Shown here: positions 1 through 5,629 of the stretch, one piece after another
Position numbering within the stretch: position 1 is the stretch's first letter
How the letters are laid out: each line of letters begins with the position of its first letter
Assembly: GCA_017473795.1 (NCBI GenBank)
Contig: JAFUJE010000107.1
Span: 1 to 5,806, forward strand
Length of the DNA stretch: 5,806 nucleotides
Direction: 5' to 3'
From: Clostridia bacterium
GTDB lineage: Bacteria; Bacillota; Clostridia; Christensenellales; UBA1242
The notes under the pieces: generated by a model
Told to the model about the DNA's origin: nothing
The model's input: only the letters and a program-made list of their open reading frames with translations
Database searches by the model: none
Translations under genes and position numbers: made by a program

Positions 1-3
1 AAT

Positions 4-552
4 TTACTTTGTATAAACACGGATAAAATATTCACGTGCGTGTAAACATACCGGACAAAGTTTTGGTGCCGCCTTACCGACAAAAGTATAACCACAGTTA
101 GTACATTGCCAAGTAACTGCTACTTCACCAGCAAACAAAGTATCATTTTTTAATTGATTTGCAAGGTCTAAGAAACGTTCTTCATGATTTTTTTCAATCG
201 CAGCTACACCACGGAATTTTGCAGCAATTTCCTTAAAGCCTTCTTCATCGGCTTCTTTCGCAAATTGTTCATACATATCCGTCCATTCATAATTTTCGCC
301 AGCGGCAGCCGTTAACAAATTTTCCACCGTACCGTCAATCGTGTGTAAGTATTTGTACCACATTTCGGCGTGTTCTTTTTCGTTACCAGCCGTCTCTTCA
401 AAAATTTTAGCGATTGTCGGATAGCCGTCTTTTTTCGCCTTTGATGCAAAGAACGTATACTTGTTACGTGCACCACTTTCCCCCGCAAAAGCGGTCTCTA
501 AATTCTTGGCAGTTTTTGTGCCTTCTAATTTTTTATCCATTTGAATTGTCAT
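4..552 (-). CDS. rbr: Rubrerythrin (ferritin-like diiron domain plus rubredoxin-like domain)
   Basis: Rubrerythrin, a cytoplasmic non-haem iron peroxidase that reduces hydrogen peroxide in anaerobes with electrons from rubredoxin or NAD(P)H-linked reductases. The 182-residue product has the usual two-domain order and length. The four-helix diiron domain (about residues 9-134) carries the family AGES motif with E25, an E58-x-x-H61 motif, E100/E103 in an EADEEGF block, and E120-x-x-H123. The C-terminal rubredoxin-like domain has two knuckles, C150-x-x-C153-G and C166-P-x-C169, which would hold one iron. The start is uncertain: ATG at 552 gives MTIQMDKK, while ATG at 540 (residue 5) gives the MDKKLEGT start more typical of the family. 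Neither has a recognisable SD sequence. A promoter sits directly upstream, so the gene is probably transcribed independently of the sporulation operon. Its first 20 bases overlap the end of the preceding ORF. The frame is intact and ends in TAA. Confidence 0.96.
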   Translation of the reverse strand: MTIQMDKKLEGTKTAKNLETAFAGESGARNKYTFFASKAKKDGYPTIAKIFEETAGNEKEHAEMWYKYLHTIDGTVENLLTAAAGENYEWTDMYEQFAKEADEEGFKEIAAKFRGVAAIEKNHEERFLDLANQLKNDTLFAGEVAVTWQCTNCGYTFVGKAAPKLCPVCLHAREYFIRVYTK

Positions 553-2554
553 ACTTTATGGTAGCAAATTTCGCACTGCTTGACAAATTTTTTTTCGTAT
601 TGAAAGCATACTTACGCCCTTGACATTCAAAAGTGATGGAAAATTCTCCCATTACATTAACACAAGGCGTTAAGTAAATTTTATCTGCTCGTACCCGTAG
701 CCCAACAAATTGCGTCAATAAATACTGCCAAACATCGGCTGTAATCTGATGACGTTCTTCCAAAGCCACTAACAATAATTTACGGTCTTGATTTTGGTAG
801 GCAACTTTTACCGCAGCCAAAGTACCCACATCTTCGCCTTCAATCACCGACTTATTAAATAATGCATTCAACTTTTTATCATCGGTATTAATTTGGATTT
901 CTCGCAAAGCAGTGGCTAAATCTTTTTTCGTCAAGCGTGCTTTTTGGATATTTTCCCGCCGTGTAATTGTAAACTGCCGTGTCTCATATCCCGCCAATTT
1001 AACTTTTAATGGAACGTTAATGTGCGTTGTTAAGTATTCCTTATTAATTTTGATTGCCGTGGGTAAGACGTAATTACTTTCATGACCAGAAGTTAAACTA
1101 ACAACTTTTAAGACACAACCATTAGCACTTACCACCGCCGGACGATTAAAAATTAAAGGCACCACCAAATTGCGAGTCATCTTCGTCGGTAAAGTATTCG
1201 TGACCGTTAAAGTCTTAACATACGGCCAGGTTCGACTGATTGCTAAACCGGGTGGAGTCGGTTCTAACCGAACGTAATGCTTCGACTGAGCCATCTTTAC
1301 AAAAAAATACAACGCATCTGGATCAGTAATCGTCCGGTCAATAAAATACAGCCACAATTGCTCTTGATGACAGGCTGTTACTTGCTCCGTAGTTACCGTA
1401 GTTTTAAGCACTTCTTCTATCACCGGTACAGCCCCAGAATACAAAAACACTAAATTAAAACCGTGAAACAATTTAGCGATTTGGCGATAATCCGCTAAAT
1501 TATCCCAGATATTTAAAAACTGGCCTGCATCTTGCACTACCACAACCTTTGTTAAACTTTCCAAAGACGGTACCAATTTTAAAGCCGACATATAACGTGT
1601 ATGCAACTTTTCCCCTTCAATATACTTGGATTGGTATGCCGCTGTAACAATATTTTCCAAACGCTGATTCAATGCTTTTTCTTCTTCCGATAGCCACAAA
1701 GGTTCGCCACCATCTAAACTTATTTTGGCTTCACCCTGCCACGTTACATAAATTTCCAAAGCATCAACCTTAGCACAAACACTGGTTGCCAAACGAACTT
1801 TATCACCCCGTACTGCATAAGTATGACATTCACCCGTTACTAAATGTTTACAAGTAACTATTCCCCGACTTACCGCACAGTCAAAATCATTTTTATCGGC
1901 GGCAACCTTAATTGTTACCGTTTGTGTTTGATTAGCTTGCAATGTGAAGGCATGGGCATAACGCTTTACCACCAAATCAGTATTATAATATTTGATGTAA
2001 CTACCATGAACAACCATTTGCCACGGTTTCACTGCTACTATTCCCGGTTGTAACGGATCACAAAAGCAATCTCGGAAAACTTTATATATCGGCGTCGGAT
2101 ATAAATTGTAATTTTGCCTTGACCAAACCGCCACTATCTTTTTTACAATTTTCCGTTTGGGCGCTAATAAAAAGAGCAAATTGCGTAATAACTGTCGACG
2201 TACTGCATCTACTTTAATTTTCTGAGCCAACACGTAGCAAGCATACCCGTAAAATAATTGTTCATAAGGATCCGCACTAGGTCGATGTTTTGGATTACGC
2301 AACAAAGCCCGTAACTGTTCTCGATACACCACTGCCACACCACGCACCGTCGGCATTATCAGACACATGCGGTTAAAAATTTTAATCTCTCGCCTTAATT
2401 TACGATTTTTAATTTGAGACAAAGGTAGCCGTATGATGCGTGCCTTGACATTACCCGTTGTTAACGTATCCACAAACCAATAAAGATTACGGTGCGCCAA
2501 ACACCAACTAATCACCACACCTAACCATGCCAAACTACAAAACACAAACCACAC
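533..2554 (-). CDS. Large protein with GH94/cyclic-glucan-synthase-like parts, catalytic barrel not visible
   Basis: Function not firmly recognised. The 673-residue product starts with one hydrophobic segment (about residues 2-20, likely membrane anchor or signal), then a basic stretch (36-60), an alpha-rich region (about 70-145) and beta-rich regions (about 180-285 and 445-532). From memory of the family, the last third resembles GH94 phosphorylases and the C-terminal part of NdvB-type cyclic glucan synthases: [11 protein letters not shown] (521-531) looks like the end of their beta-sandwich, [13 protein letters not shown] (555-567) like the TPD-x-x-LN-x-LLN linker, and [15 protein letters not shown] (618-632) like the closing GLR-x-x-GD-x-L-x-I-x-PCIP block. 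The roughly 400-residue catalytic barrel that should lie between the last two is absent. The start is GTG at 2554 with only a weak GGGA upstream; an in-frame TGA (2576-2578) rules out an earlier start. It begins just after the spoIIIA terminator, with no convincing promoter. It could be a reduced, non-catalytic carbohydrate-binding protein or a decayed gene. No internal stop is present. Confidence 0.7.
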   Translation of the reverse strand: MWFVFCSLAWLGVVISWCLAHRNLYWFVDTLTTGNVKARIIRLPLSQIKNRKLRREIKIFNRMCLIMPTVRGVAVVYREQLRALLRNPKHRPSADPYEQLFYGYACYVLAQKIKVDAVRRQLLRNLLFLLAPKRKIVKKIVAVWSRQNYNLYPTPIYKVFRDCFCDPLQPGIVAVKPWQMVVHGSYIKYYNTDLVVKRYAHAFTLQANQTQTVTIKVAADKNDFDCAVSRGIVTCKHLVTGECHTYAVRGDKVRLATSVCAKVDALEIYVTWQGEAKISLDGGEPLWLSEEEKALNQRLENIVTAAYQSKYIEGEKLHTRYMSALKLVPSLESLTKVVVVQDAGQFLNIWDNLADYRQIAKLFHGFNLVFLYSGAVPVIEEVLKTTVTTEQVTACHQEQLWLYFIDRTITDPDALYFFVKMAQSKHYVRLEPTPPGLAISRTWPYVKTLTVTNTLPTKMTRNLVVPLIFNRPAVVSANGCVLKVVSLTSGHESNYVLPTAIKINKEYLTTHINVPLKVKLAGYETRQFTITRRENIQKARLTKKDLATALREIQINTDDKKLNALFNKSVIEGEDVGTLAAVKVAYQNQDRKLLLVALEERHQITADVWQYLLTQFVGLRVRADKIYLTPCVNVMGEFSITFECQGRKYAFNTKKNLSSSAKFATIKYDNSNG
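558..586 (-). promoter_or_regulatory. Probable sigma-A promoter of rubrerythrin, extended -10
   Basis: Reading the minus strand, TTGTCA (581-586, five of six matches to the -35 consensus) is followed after 17 bases by TACCAT (558-563, four of six matches to the -10). A TG dinucleotide one base before the -10 (565-566) makes it an extended -10 element. Transcription would begin about 5-7 bases after the -10, on or beside the ATG at 552. The promoter lies inside the last codons of the upstream 673-codon ORF. This is pattern matching only; no start site has been mapped. Confidence 0.6.
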
Positions 2555-2583
2555 GTTTTGATTATTCCCAAAAAATCACAAAC

Positions 2584-2606
2584 AAAAAAAGGGCTAGTCG
2601 CCCTTT
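2584..2606 (-). terminator. Intrinsic terminator closing the spoIIIA operon
   Basis: On the minus strand, AAAGGGC (2600-2606) pairs perfectly with GCCCTTT (2588-2594) around a five-base GACTA loop (2595-2599). The stem runs into a tract of seven T (2584-2590, three of them in the stem) and then GTTTGTG. It lies 18 bases beyond the spoIIIAH stop codon, as expected for a Rho-independent terminator. Because the stem is symmetric and has A residues on one side only, it acts in the minus direction. Confidence 0.92.
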
Positions 2607-2623
2607 CTCTTAATTTACATTAA

Positions 2624-3190
2624 TTACATAATTGAAATGTAAAGTGCGTCACCGTTTTCAGGTTCTAATCGTTCTTTATCCATCGCATTAGCCAATATTT
2701 TCATAATCTTCTGTAAATTTTCGTTTTCGATTTCACTGTCGGTTTTCACAATAACGTTTAATTTATTACCATTACGACTGACAATTACATCTTCATAACC
2801 ACATTGAGCTGCAATCAAATTTTCAGTATTATTTTCGTAAGCGATGGTAGCAGCCAAAGCCGTTAATGCATTCTCTGCTTCTTGGCGAGCCTCAGCACTG
2901 GCACTGGTATTGGCAACAATTTCTTGTAAAACTAATTGTTGCGCCATACGAGCATCAGTACGGTTTTCTTTCAATGTAATAAACATATTAGTTTCTGTTT
3001 TCGTACCAGCATTAATATTGACAGCATTTTGGTTCAAAGTAAAATTCAAGTAACCAGTTACGACTAACAAAGTCAGAAGCCCCGTCATTAACGCAATCTT
3101 ACGTGCTTTTTTGCTAAATAAAGTACTAAAAAAATTTTTTATTTTTCCACCGAAACGTTGTTTTTTTGGTTTTTGTGCTACTACTTCCAC
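2624..3190 (-). CDS. spoIIIAH: Stage III sporulation protein AH (SpoIIIAH)
   Basis: SpoIIIAH is the mother-cell membrane protein whose extracellular domain forms a ring and binds forespore SpoIIQ, building the SpoIIIA-SpoIIQ channel needed for engulfment and late forespore gene expression. The 188-residue product (218 in B. subtilis) has a basic cytoplasmic tail (residues 1-30), one membrane segment (about 31-49) and an extracellular domain. That domain has the expected helical region with ENRTDARMAQQ (75-85), then a ring-building-type alpha/beta fold at the end, with GYEDVIVSRNGNKLNVIVKT (131-150) and a last helix around 156-171. The start is GTG at 3190, with SD AAGGGGG (3199-3205) eight bases upstream. 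The frame is intact, ends in TAA and is followed by the operon terminator. It is separated from spoIIIAG by 67 bases, the only real gap in this operon. Confidence 0.9.
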   Translation of the reverse strand: MEVVAQKPKKQRFGGKIKNFFSTLFSKKARKIALMTGLLTLLVVTGYLNFTLNQNAVNINAGTKTETNMFITLKENRTDARMAQQLVLQEIVANTSASAEARQEAENALTALAATIAYENNTENLIAAQCGYEDVIVSRNGNKLNVIVKTDSEIENENLQKIMKILANAMDKERLEPENGDALYISIM

Positions 3191-3198
3191 AATTATTT

Positions 3199-3205
3199 CC
3201 CCCTT
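3199..3205 (-). promoter_or_regulatory. Ribosome binding site fixing the GTG start of spoIIIAH
   Basis: AAGGGGG on the minus strand lies eight bases before the GTG at 3190. It supports that non-ATG start; no ATG with an SD sequence occurs nearby in the same frame. Confidence 0.7.
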
Positions 3206-3218
3206 GCTATTATTATAT

Positions 3219-3251
3219 TGACCGCTAATTTTGAATATGACCGCAAATTTT
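3219..3251. repeat. Two-copy imperfect direct repeat in the spoIIIAG-spoIIIAH gap
   Basis: TGACCGCTAATTTT (3219-3232) and TGACCGCAAATTTT (3238-3251) on the plus strand match at 13 of 14 positions, 19 bases apart start to start. They occupy most of the 67-base gap upstream of spoIIIAH. The arrangement could be a binding site for a regulator or a small tandem duplication. On the minus strand the first copy is followed by TATAAT, but without a good -35 box at normal spacing. Confidence 0.6.
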
Positions 3252-3258
3252 ATCGATT

Positions 3259-3645
3259 TTAAATCCCCGACAAAATTTGAATCGGAATCTGTTGATCGCC
3301 AATCAAGGTTTGCACTGCATGTAATAAGTTCAAGCGTACACTGGGGTCATTTGCCCCCGTCGCCACAACCACAATTCCCAAAATACGTGGTGGATTTTTC
3401 CACAAAATCATCGGACTACCATTGTTCGCTATCACGGTTTTATCTACCGTGCTGGTTGTCACTTCTTGTCCATTAGCCCCTGCTTGTGTTACCGTTTTTT
3501 CTTGAATATCATACGCTAATTCGGCTGTCCCTTCTCCGTCGGTCATGACCATAGCCGCTACATTTCCCGCTCCAGCCACGCAACCTAATACTTTTTCCAA
3601 CTTAGTTTCAATTTGACTGGCGTAAGTATTATCACTGTTATTCAC
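3259..3645 (-). CDS. spoIIIAG: SpoIIIAG C-terminal fragment: ring-building domain without anchor
   Basis: An open frame from a possible GTG at 3645 gives 128 residues that make up the extracellular domain of SpoIIIAG. Visible family features are the first helix YASQIETKLEKVLG (8-21), the GAGNVAAMVMTD strand (25-36), a short beta insertion with charged and Thr residues, the conserved PPRILGIVVVATGA block (84-97) and a final helix and strand ending QIPIQIL. The GTG has no clear SD sequence, lies 24 bases (7 sense codons and the stop) beyond the premature stop, and would yield a protein with no membrane segment or export signal. A functional product from here is therefore unlikely. The good conservation suggests the break is recent. 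Confidence 0.65.
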   Translation of the reverse strand: MNNSDNTYASQIETKLEKVLGCVAGAGNVAAMVMTDGEGTAELAYDIQEKTVTQAGANGQEVTTSTVDKTVIANNGSPMILWKNPPRILGIVVVATGANDPSVRLNLLHAVQTLIGDQQIPIQILSGI

Positions 3646-3666
3646 GACAGTAACCGCTTCTGCGTC

Positions 3667-3789
3667 TTACGTCTTTTGCTTCCCCACCATTCCGGACAAA
3701 TAAATTCCCAACATAATTACGATTACAATCACTGCTGCGTAAATTTCCCAATGTTTAATACTTTTAATTTTTGCCCACCACTTTTTCAT
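3667..3789 (-). CDS. SpoIIIAG N-terminal fragment: 40-residue membrane peptide
   Basis: Short reading frame from the authentic spoIIIAG start to the premature TAA. It encodes a positively charged head (MKKWWAKIKSIKHW) followed by a hydrophobic span rich in Ile, Val and Met (about residues 16-34), then GKQKT. It has the strong SD and the overlap with spoIIIAF, so it is the part most likely to be translated. The peptide contains only the membrane anchor and nothing of the ring-forming domain. I regard it as the remnant of spoIIIAG, not an independent small protein. Confidence 0.6.
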   Translation of the reverse strand: MKKWWAKIKSIKHWEIYAAVIVIVIMLGIYLSGMVGKQKT

Positions 3790-4175
3790 ATTATCACCAC
3801 CTCATCTCCCAATGCTTTTTGTAACTCAGTTAATTTTTCATCATCAATCGCCACTCCCAAGTTAACATACACTGTGTTATCAAATACTGTAACCAAGGCA
3901 TCTTGGTAGCCCATCGTCCGTAGAATTTGATTTACCTGAGTTTGTCGATTACCAGCCTTTAAGTTTTCAACCAACTCAGTGTTTACTAAATTTTCATTTT
4001 CGACCGACCACCAATCTGCTTTTAGTAAGTCTGGCAAAGGCGACACAATCACAAACAAAACAATAAAGCCATAAATTGACCGCACAAAGTTTCCCATGCG
4101 CCGCCCCTGCATCAGCAGTTCGATTACAACGCCAATAATTACAACGCCCACAATACTGGCCAACCAAGCCGTCAT
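3786..4175 (-). CDS. spoIIIAF: Stage III sporulation protein AF (SpoIIIAF)
   Basis: SpoIIIAF is an integral mother-cell membrane component of the SpoIIIA complex with a C-terminal ring-building-like domain. The 129-residue product has two membrane segments (about 4-22 and 30-49). Between and after them is the best-conserved family stretch, GRRMGNFVRSIYGFIVLF (24-41), followed by VSPLP. A small soluble domain follows (about 75-129), with an alpha-beta pattern NQILRTMGYQDALVTVFDN (82-100) and a closing helix DDEKLTELQKALGD. It is clearly shorter than B. subtilis SpoIIIAF (206 residues), mainly in the linker and C-terminal part, but its stop (TGA, 3786-3788) overlaps the spoIIIAG start codon exactly as ATGA, so this end looks native. 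The ATG start at 4175 is one base after the spoIIIAE TAG stop. Its SD sequence is weak, so translation is probably coupled to spoIIIAE. Confidence 0.87.
   Translation of the reverse strand: MTAWLASIVGVVIIGVVIELLMQGRRMGNFVRSIYGFIVLFVIVSPLPDLLKADWWSVENENLVNTELVENLKAGNRQTQVNQILRTMGYQDALVTVFDNTVYVNLGVAIDDEKLTELQKALGDEVVII
3793..3803 (-). promoter_or_regulatory. Strong SD sequence of spoIIIAG
   Basis: GAGGTGGTGAT on the minus strand, close to the complement of the 16S rRNA tail, lies in the last codons of spoIIIAF. The GGTGG core is seven bases from the ATG at 3789. It fixes the true spoIIIAG start upstream of the premature stop, and thus shows that the downstream GTG-initiated frame is not the native gene start. 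Confidence 0.75.
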
Positions 4176-4176
4176 A

Positions 4177-4716
4177 CTATATTACATTCCCGGTCATGAT
4201 AAATAATGCTAAAATTACCAAATACATAAACGCCACGCCCAATAAACAGGCTACCAACATACCAAAACTTTTATTAATTGTGGTTAAGAAATTACTGATT
4301 CGACTGTCACCGATTGGTTGCGTTACCGCAGCCGCTAATTTAATTGCCAAAGAAAAAACCACAATTTTTACAATAGGTGCCAACACTAAACCCAGCAACA
4401 ACAAAATTCCTGATAAACCGACTGCATTTTTAATTAACACAGCACTGGCCATCATTAAATCAAAACCTTGCGACATATAGCCACCTACAATGGGTATATA
4501 GCCTGACATTGTCATTTTGGTAGCCCGAATTGAAATACTATCAAAACTGCCAGCGGTAATGCCTTGTATCGCCATAAAGGACAAAAATACCGTAAAACAA
4601 ATCCCGATAATCCATTTGAATAAAGAATTAAAGAAACTAACAAACTTATCTAATTTTGTTTGCGGAGCTAAATGCGAAACAACCGAAAAAGCCATACTCA
4701 CAATAAACAAAGGCAT
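4177..4716 (-). CDS. spoIIIAE: SpoIIIAE C-terminal half (179 residues)
   Basis: This in-frame continuation of spoIIIAE has an ATG at 4716, six bases after the premature TGA. The product begins MPLFIVSMAFSVVSHLAP and contains the family's most conserved region, with ITAGSFDSISIRATKMTMSG (53-72), YIPIVGGYMSQG (73-84) and LIKNAVG (94-100). Several further membrane segments follow (about 35-51, 103-130 and 153-174). No SD sequence precedes the ATG, so translation would depend on reinitiation after the TGA. Whether the two halves could assemble as a split protein cannot be judged from sequence; inactivation is more likely. Confidence 0.75.
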   Translation of the reverse strand: MPLFIVSMAFSVVSHLAPQTKLDKFVSFFNSLFKWIIGICFTVFLSFMAIQGITAGSFDSISIRATKMTMSGYIPIVGGYMSQGFDLMMASAVLIKNAVGLSGILLLLGLVLAPIVKIVVFSLAIKLAAAVTQPIGDSRISNFLTTINKSFGMLVACLLGVAFMYLVILALFIMTGNVI

Positions 4717-4722
4717 TACTAC

Positions 4723-5232
4723 TCAAATAAAAATCTGCATCACCCCGCTAGATAAAACGGCTACACCTGGCTGATAAATACTGGCGCTGGTACTGGCTCC
4801 CCCAGTCACCATCAAAGTTAAAATAATCGGGAATACCAAATCAACCTGTGCTTTAATAATATCTAACGTATTACCAACCATTTTAATTAAATCAGTCACA
4901 CTACCAACCACAATTAAAACAACTGCCGCATAAGCCACAAAAAAAACTAAATTTCCTACCCCCTCTTTTTTAACAGTTCCGACGAAACCGCATAAAATTG
5001 TAATGGCAACCACCAGCACTACTAAAGGCAAAACCGCTAAAATGACGCTTCCTAACAAAGCCCAGATTCCACTCAACACATCTGGATATTGTTGAAAATA
5101 TTCGCCCGATAATATCTTACCTAAAACTGTCCAAAAATTTTCACCACCAAACACACTTAAATTGGCCAAATCCCCAAAGTCAATTTGGGATAACGTATCG
5201 TTAACAACTTCGGCTAATTCGGCTTCTTCCAT
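4723..5232 (-). CDS. spoIIIAE: SpoIIIAE N-terminal half (169 residues)
   Basis: This is the part translated from the native start to the premature TGA. It has an acidic soluble head (1-55, starting MEEAELAEVVNDTLSQ), a long hydrophobic segment (about 56-84), a second (about 93-113), a short amphipathic linker SVTDLIKMVGNTLDIIKAQV (111-130) and the conserved FPIILTLMVTGGASTSASIY stretch (134-153) typical of SpoIIIAE, ending at MQIFI. It holds two or three of the family's membrane segments. It is translationally coupled to spoIIIAD. On its own it would lack the second half of the transmembrane bundle. Confidence 0.8.
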   Translation of the reverse strand: MEEAELAEVVNDTLSQIDFGDLANLSVFGGENFWTVLGKILSGEYFQQYPDVLSGIWALLGSVILAVLPLVVLVVAITILCGFVGTVKKEGVGNLVFFVAYAAVVLIVVGSVTDLIKMVGNTLDIIKAQVDLVFPIILTLMVTGGASTSASIYQPGVAVLSSGVMQIFI

Positions 5233-5618
5233 TACGGTAATACCCCCAACACAACATCAACCAAGGCCTGAATGATGGGAATTGCCAACACCATGATAAT
5301 AATTTTACCGCCCAAAACAATCATATCCGCCACAGCCTTTGCACCAGAGTCCTGACAAATACTGGACGCAATTTCACATAAATAACCAATCCCTACAATT
5401 TTTAAGACACTGGCAAATAACTGCGTCGCCAACCCAGTTTGTGCCACAATGCCGTTGATACTACTGACAATTTGCGTCAACCCAGATACCACCATCATAA
5501 AAATTAAAATGGTGCCAACCAAACCAACAATTACCGCCAGTTCAGGCTTGACCTGCCGTAATAACAACACGCCCAGCGCACTGGCCACACCAATTACAAT
5601 CATTTTGGTTAGGTCCAA
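5232..5618 (-). CDS. spoIIIAD: Stage III sporulation protein AD (SpoIIIAD)
   Basis: SpoIIIAD is a small polytopic membrane protein of the SpoIIIA channel complex, made in the mother cell. The 128-residue product (133 in B. subtilis) has hydrophobic segments at about 4-20, 27-48, 64-83 and 101-125. The family signature is complete: KIVGIGYLCEIASSICQDSG (73-92), then AKAVADMIVLGGKIIIMVLA (93-112) and IPII. The start is TTG at 5618, chosen because AAGGAG (5624-5629) lies five bases upstream; the next in-frame ATG (5603, residue 6) has no such signal. The stop TAA shares a base with the ATG of spoIIIAE. No defect is visible. Confidence 0.93.
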   Translation of the reverse strand: MDLTKMIVIGVASALGVLLLRQVKPELAVIVGLVGTILIFMMVVSGLTQIVSSINGIVAQTGLATQLFASVLKIVGIGYLCEIASSICQDSGAKAVADMIVLGGKIIIMVLAIPIIQALVDVVLGVLP

Positions 5619-5623
5619 ATTAA

Positions 5624-5629
5624 CTCCTT
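5624..5629 (-). promoter_or_regulatory. Shine-Dalgarno sequence selecting the TTG start of spoIIIAD
   Basis: AAGGAG on the minus strand overlaps the stop codon of spoIIIAC (5628-5630) and lies five bases before the TTG at 5618. It is the reason for preferring TTG to the ATG five codons later. Confidence 0.8.

Larger units (their letters stand above)
3259..3789 (-). pseudogene. spoIIIAG: spoIIIAG interrupted by an in-frame TAA at codon 41
   Basis: The full reading frame is 176 codons plus stop (229 residues in B. subtilis). SpoIIIAG is a single-pass mother-cell membrane protein whose ring-building domain forms a large ring in the space between the two forespore membranes. The ATG at 3789 overlaps the spoIIIAF stop as ATGA and has a strong SD sequence. 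Codons 1-40 encode a basic, Trp-rich start (MKKWW) and one membrane segment (about 14-34). Codon 41 is TAA (3667-3669). The same frame then continues into the complete ring-building domain (codons 57-176) and ends at TAA (3259-3261). Because the frame stays the same on both sides, this is a nonsense change and not a frameshift. As read, no full-length membrane-anchored SpoIIIAG can be made without readthrough. Sequencing error or a mixed-strain assembly remains possible. Confidence 0.85.
4177..5232 (-). pseudogene. spoIIIAE: spoIIIAE interrupted by an in-frame TGA at codon 170
   Basis: The full reading frame is 351 codons (399 residues in B. subtilis). SpoIIIAE is the multi-pass membrane protein of the SpoIIIA complex and is essential for sporulation in B. 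subtilis. From the ATG at 5232 the frame runs through conserved sequence to TGA (4723-4725), then continues in the same frame through the rest of the family sequence to TAG (4177-4179). The interruption falls in the transmembrane stretch MQIFI-stop-VVMPLFIVSM, where family members read straight through. The ATG shares one base with the spoIIIAD stop (TAATG), with GGGGG (5243-5247) ten bases upstream. Unlike B. subtilis SpoIIIAE, it has no N-terminal signal-like hydrophobic segment, and an upstream in-frame TGA prevents extension. A single base change could have produced this TGA from TGG, CGA, TGT or others. Confidence 0.85.

Noticed and set aside
414..623. Plus-strand open frames (for example 414-623, 1844-2053, 2844-3053, 3613-3909, 4196-4480, 5449-5631)
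   Set aside because: All lie opposite well-supported minus-strand genes, lack SD sequences that stand out, and encode low-complexity or Cys/Ser/Thr-rich sequences with no recognisable domain.
2584..2606. Bidirectional terminator
   Set aside because: The T-tract is present only on the minus-strand side; the plus-strand side has TTTCTCTTAATTT and there is no convergent gene.
3206..3218. TATAAT-like -10 box upstream of spoIIIAH
   Set aside because: The hexamer at 17-base spacing upstream is a poor -35 match and the region is AT-rich, so a chance match is likely.
4723..4725. TGA read as Trp (alternative genetic code)
   Set aside because: The spoIIIAF stop is TGA in an ATGA overlap with the spoIIIAG start, Trp is encoded by TGG throughout, and spoIIIAG carries a TAA that this code would not explain.
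4680..4725. Selenocysteine insertion at the spoIIIAE TGA
   Set aside because: No stable hairpin of the bacterial SECIS type is visible directly downstream, and a membrane segment of SpoIIIAE is not a plausible selenocysteine site.
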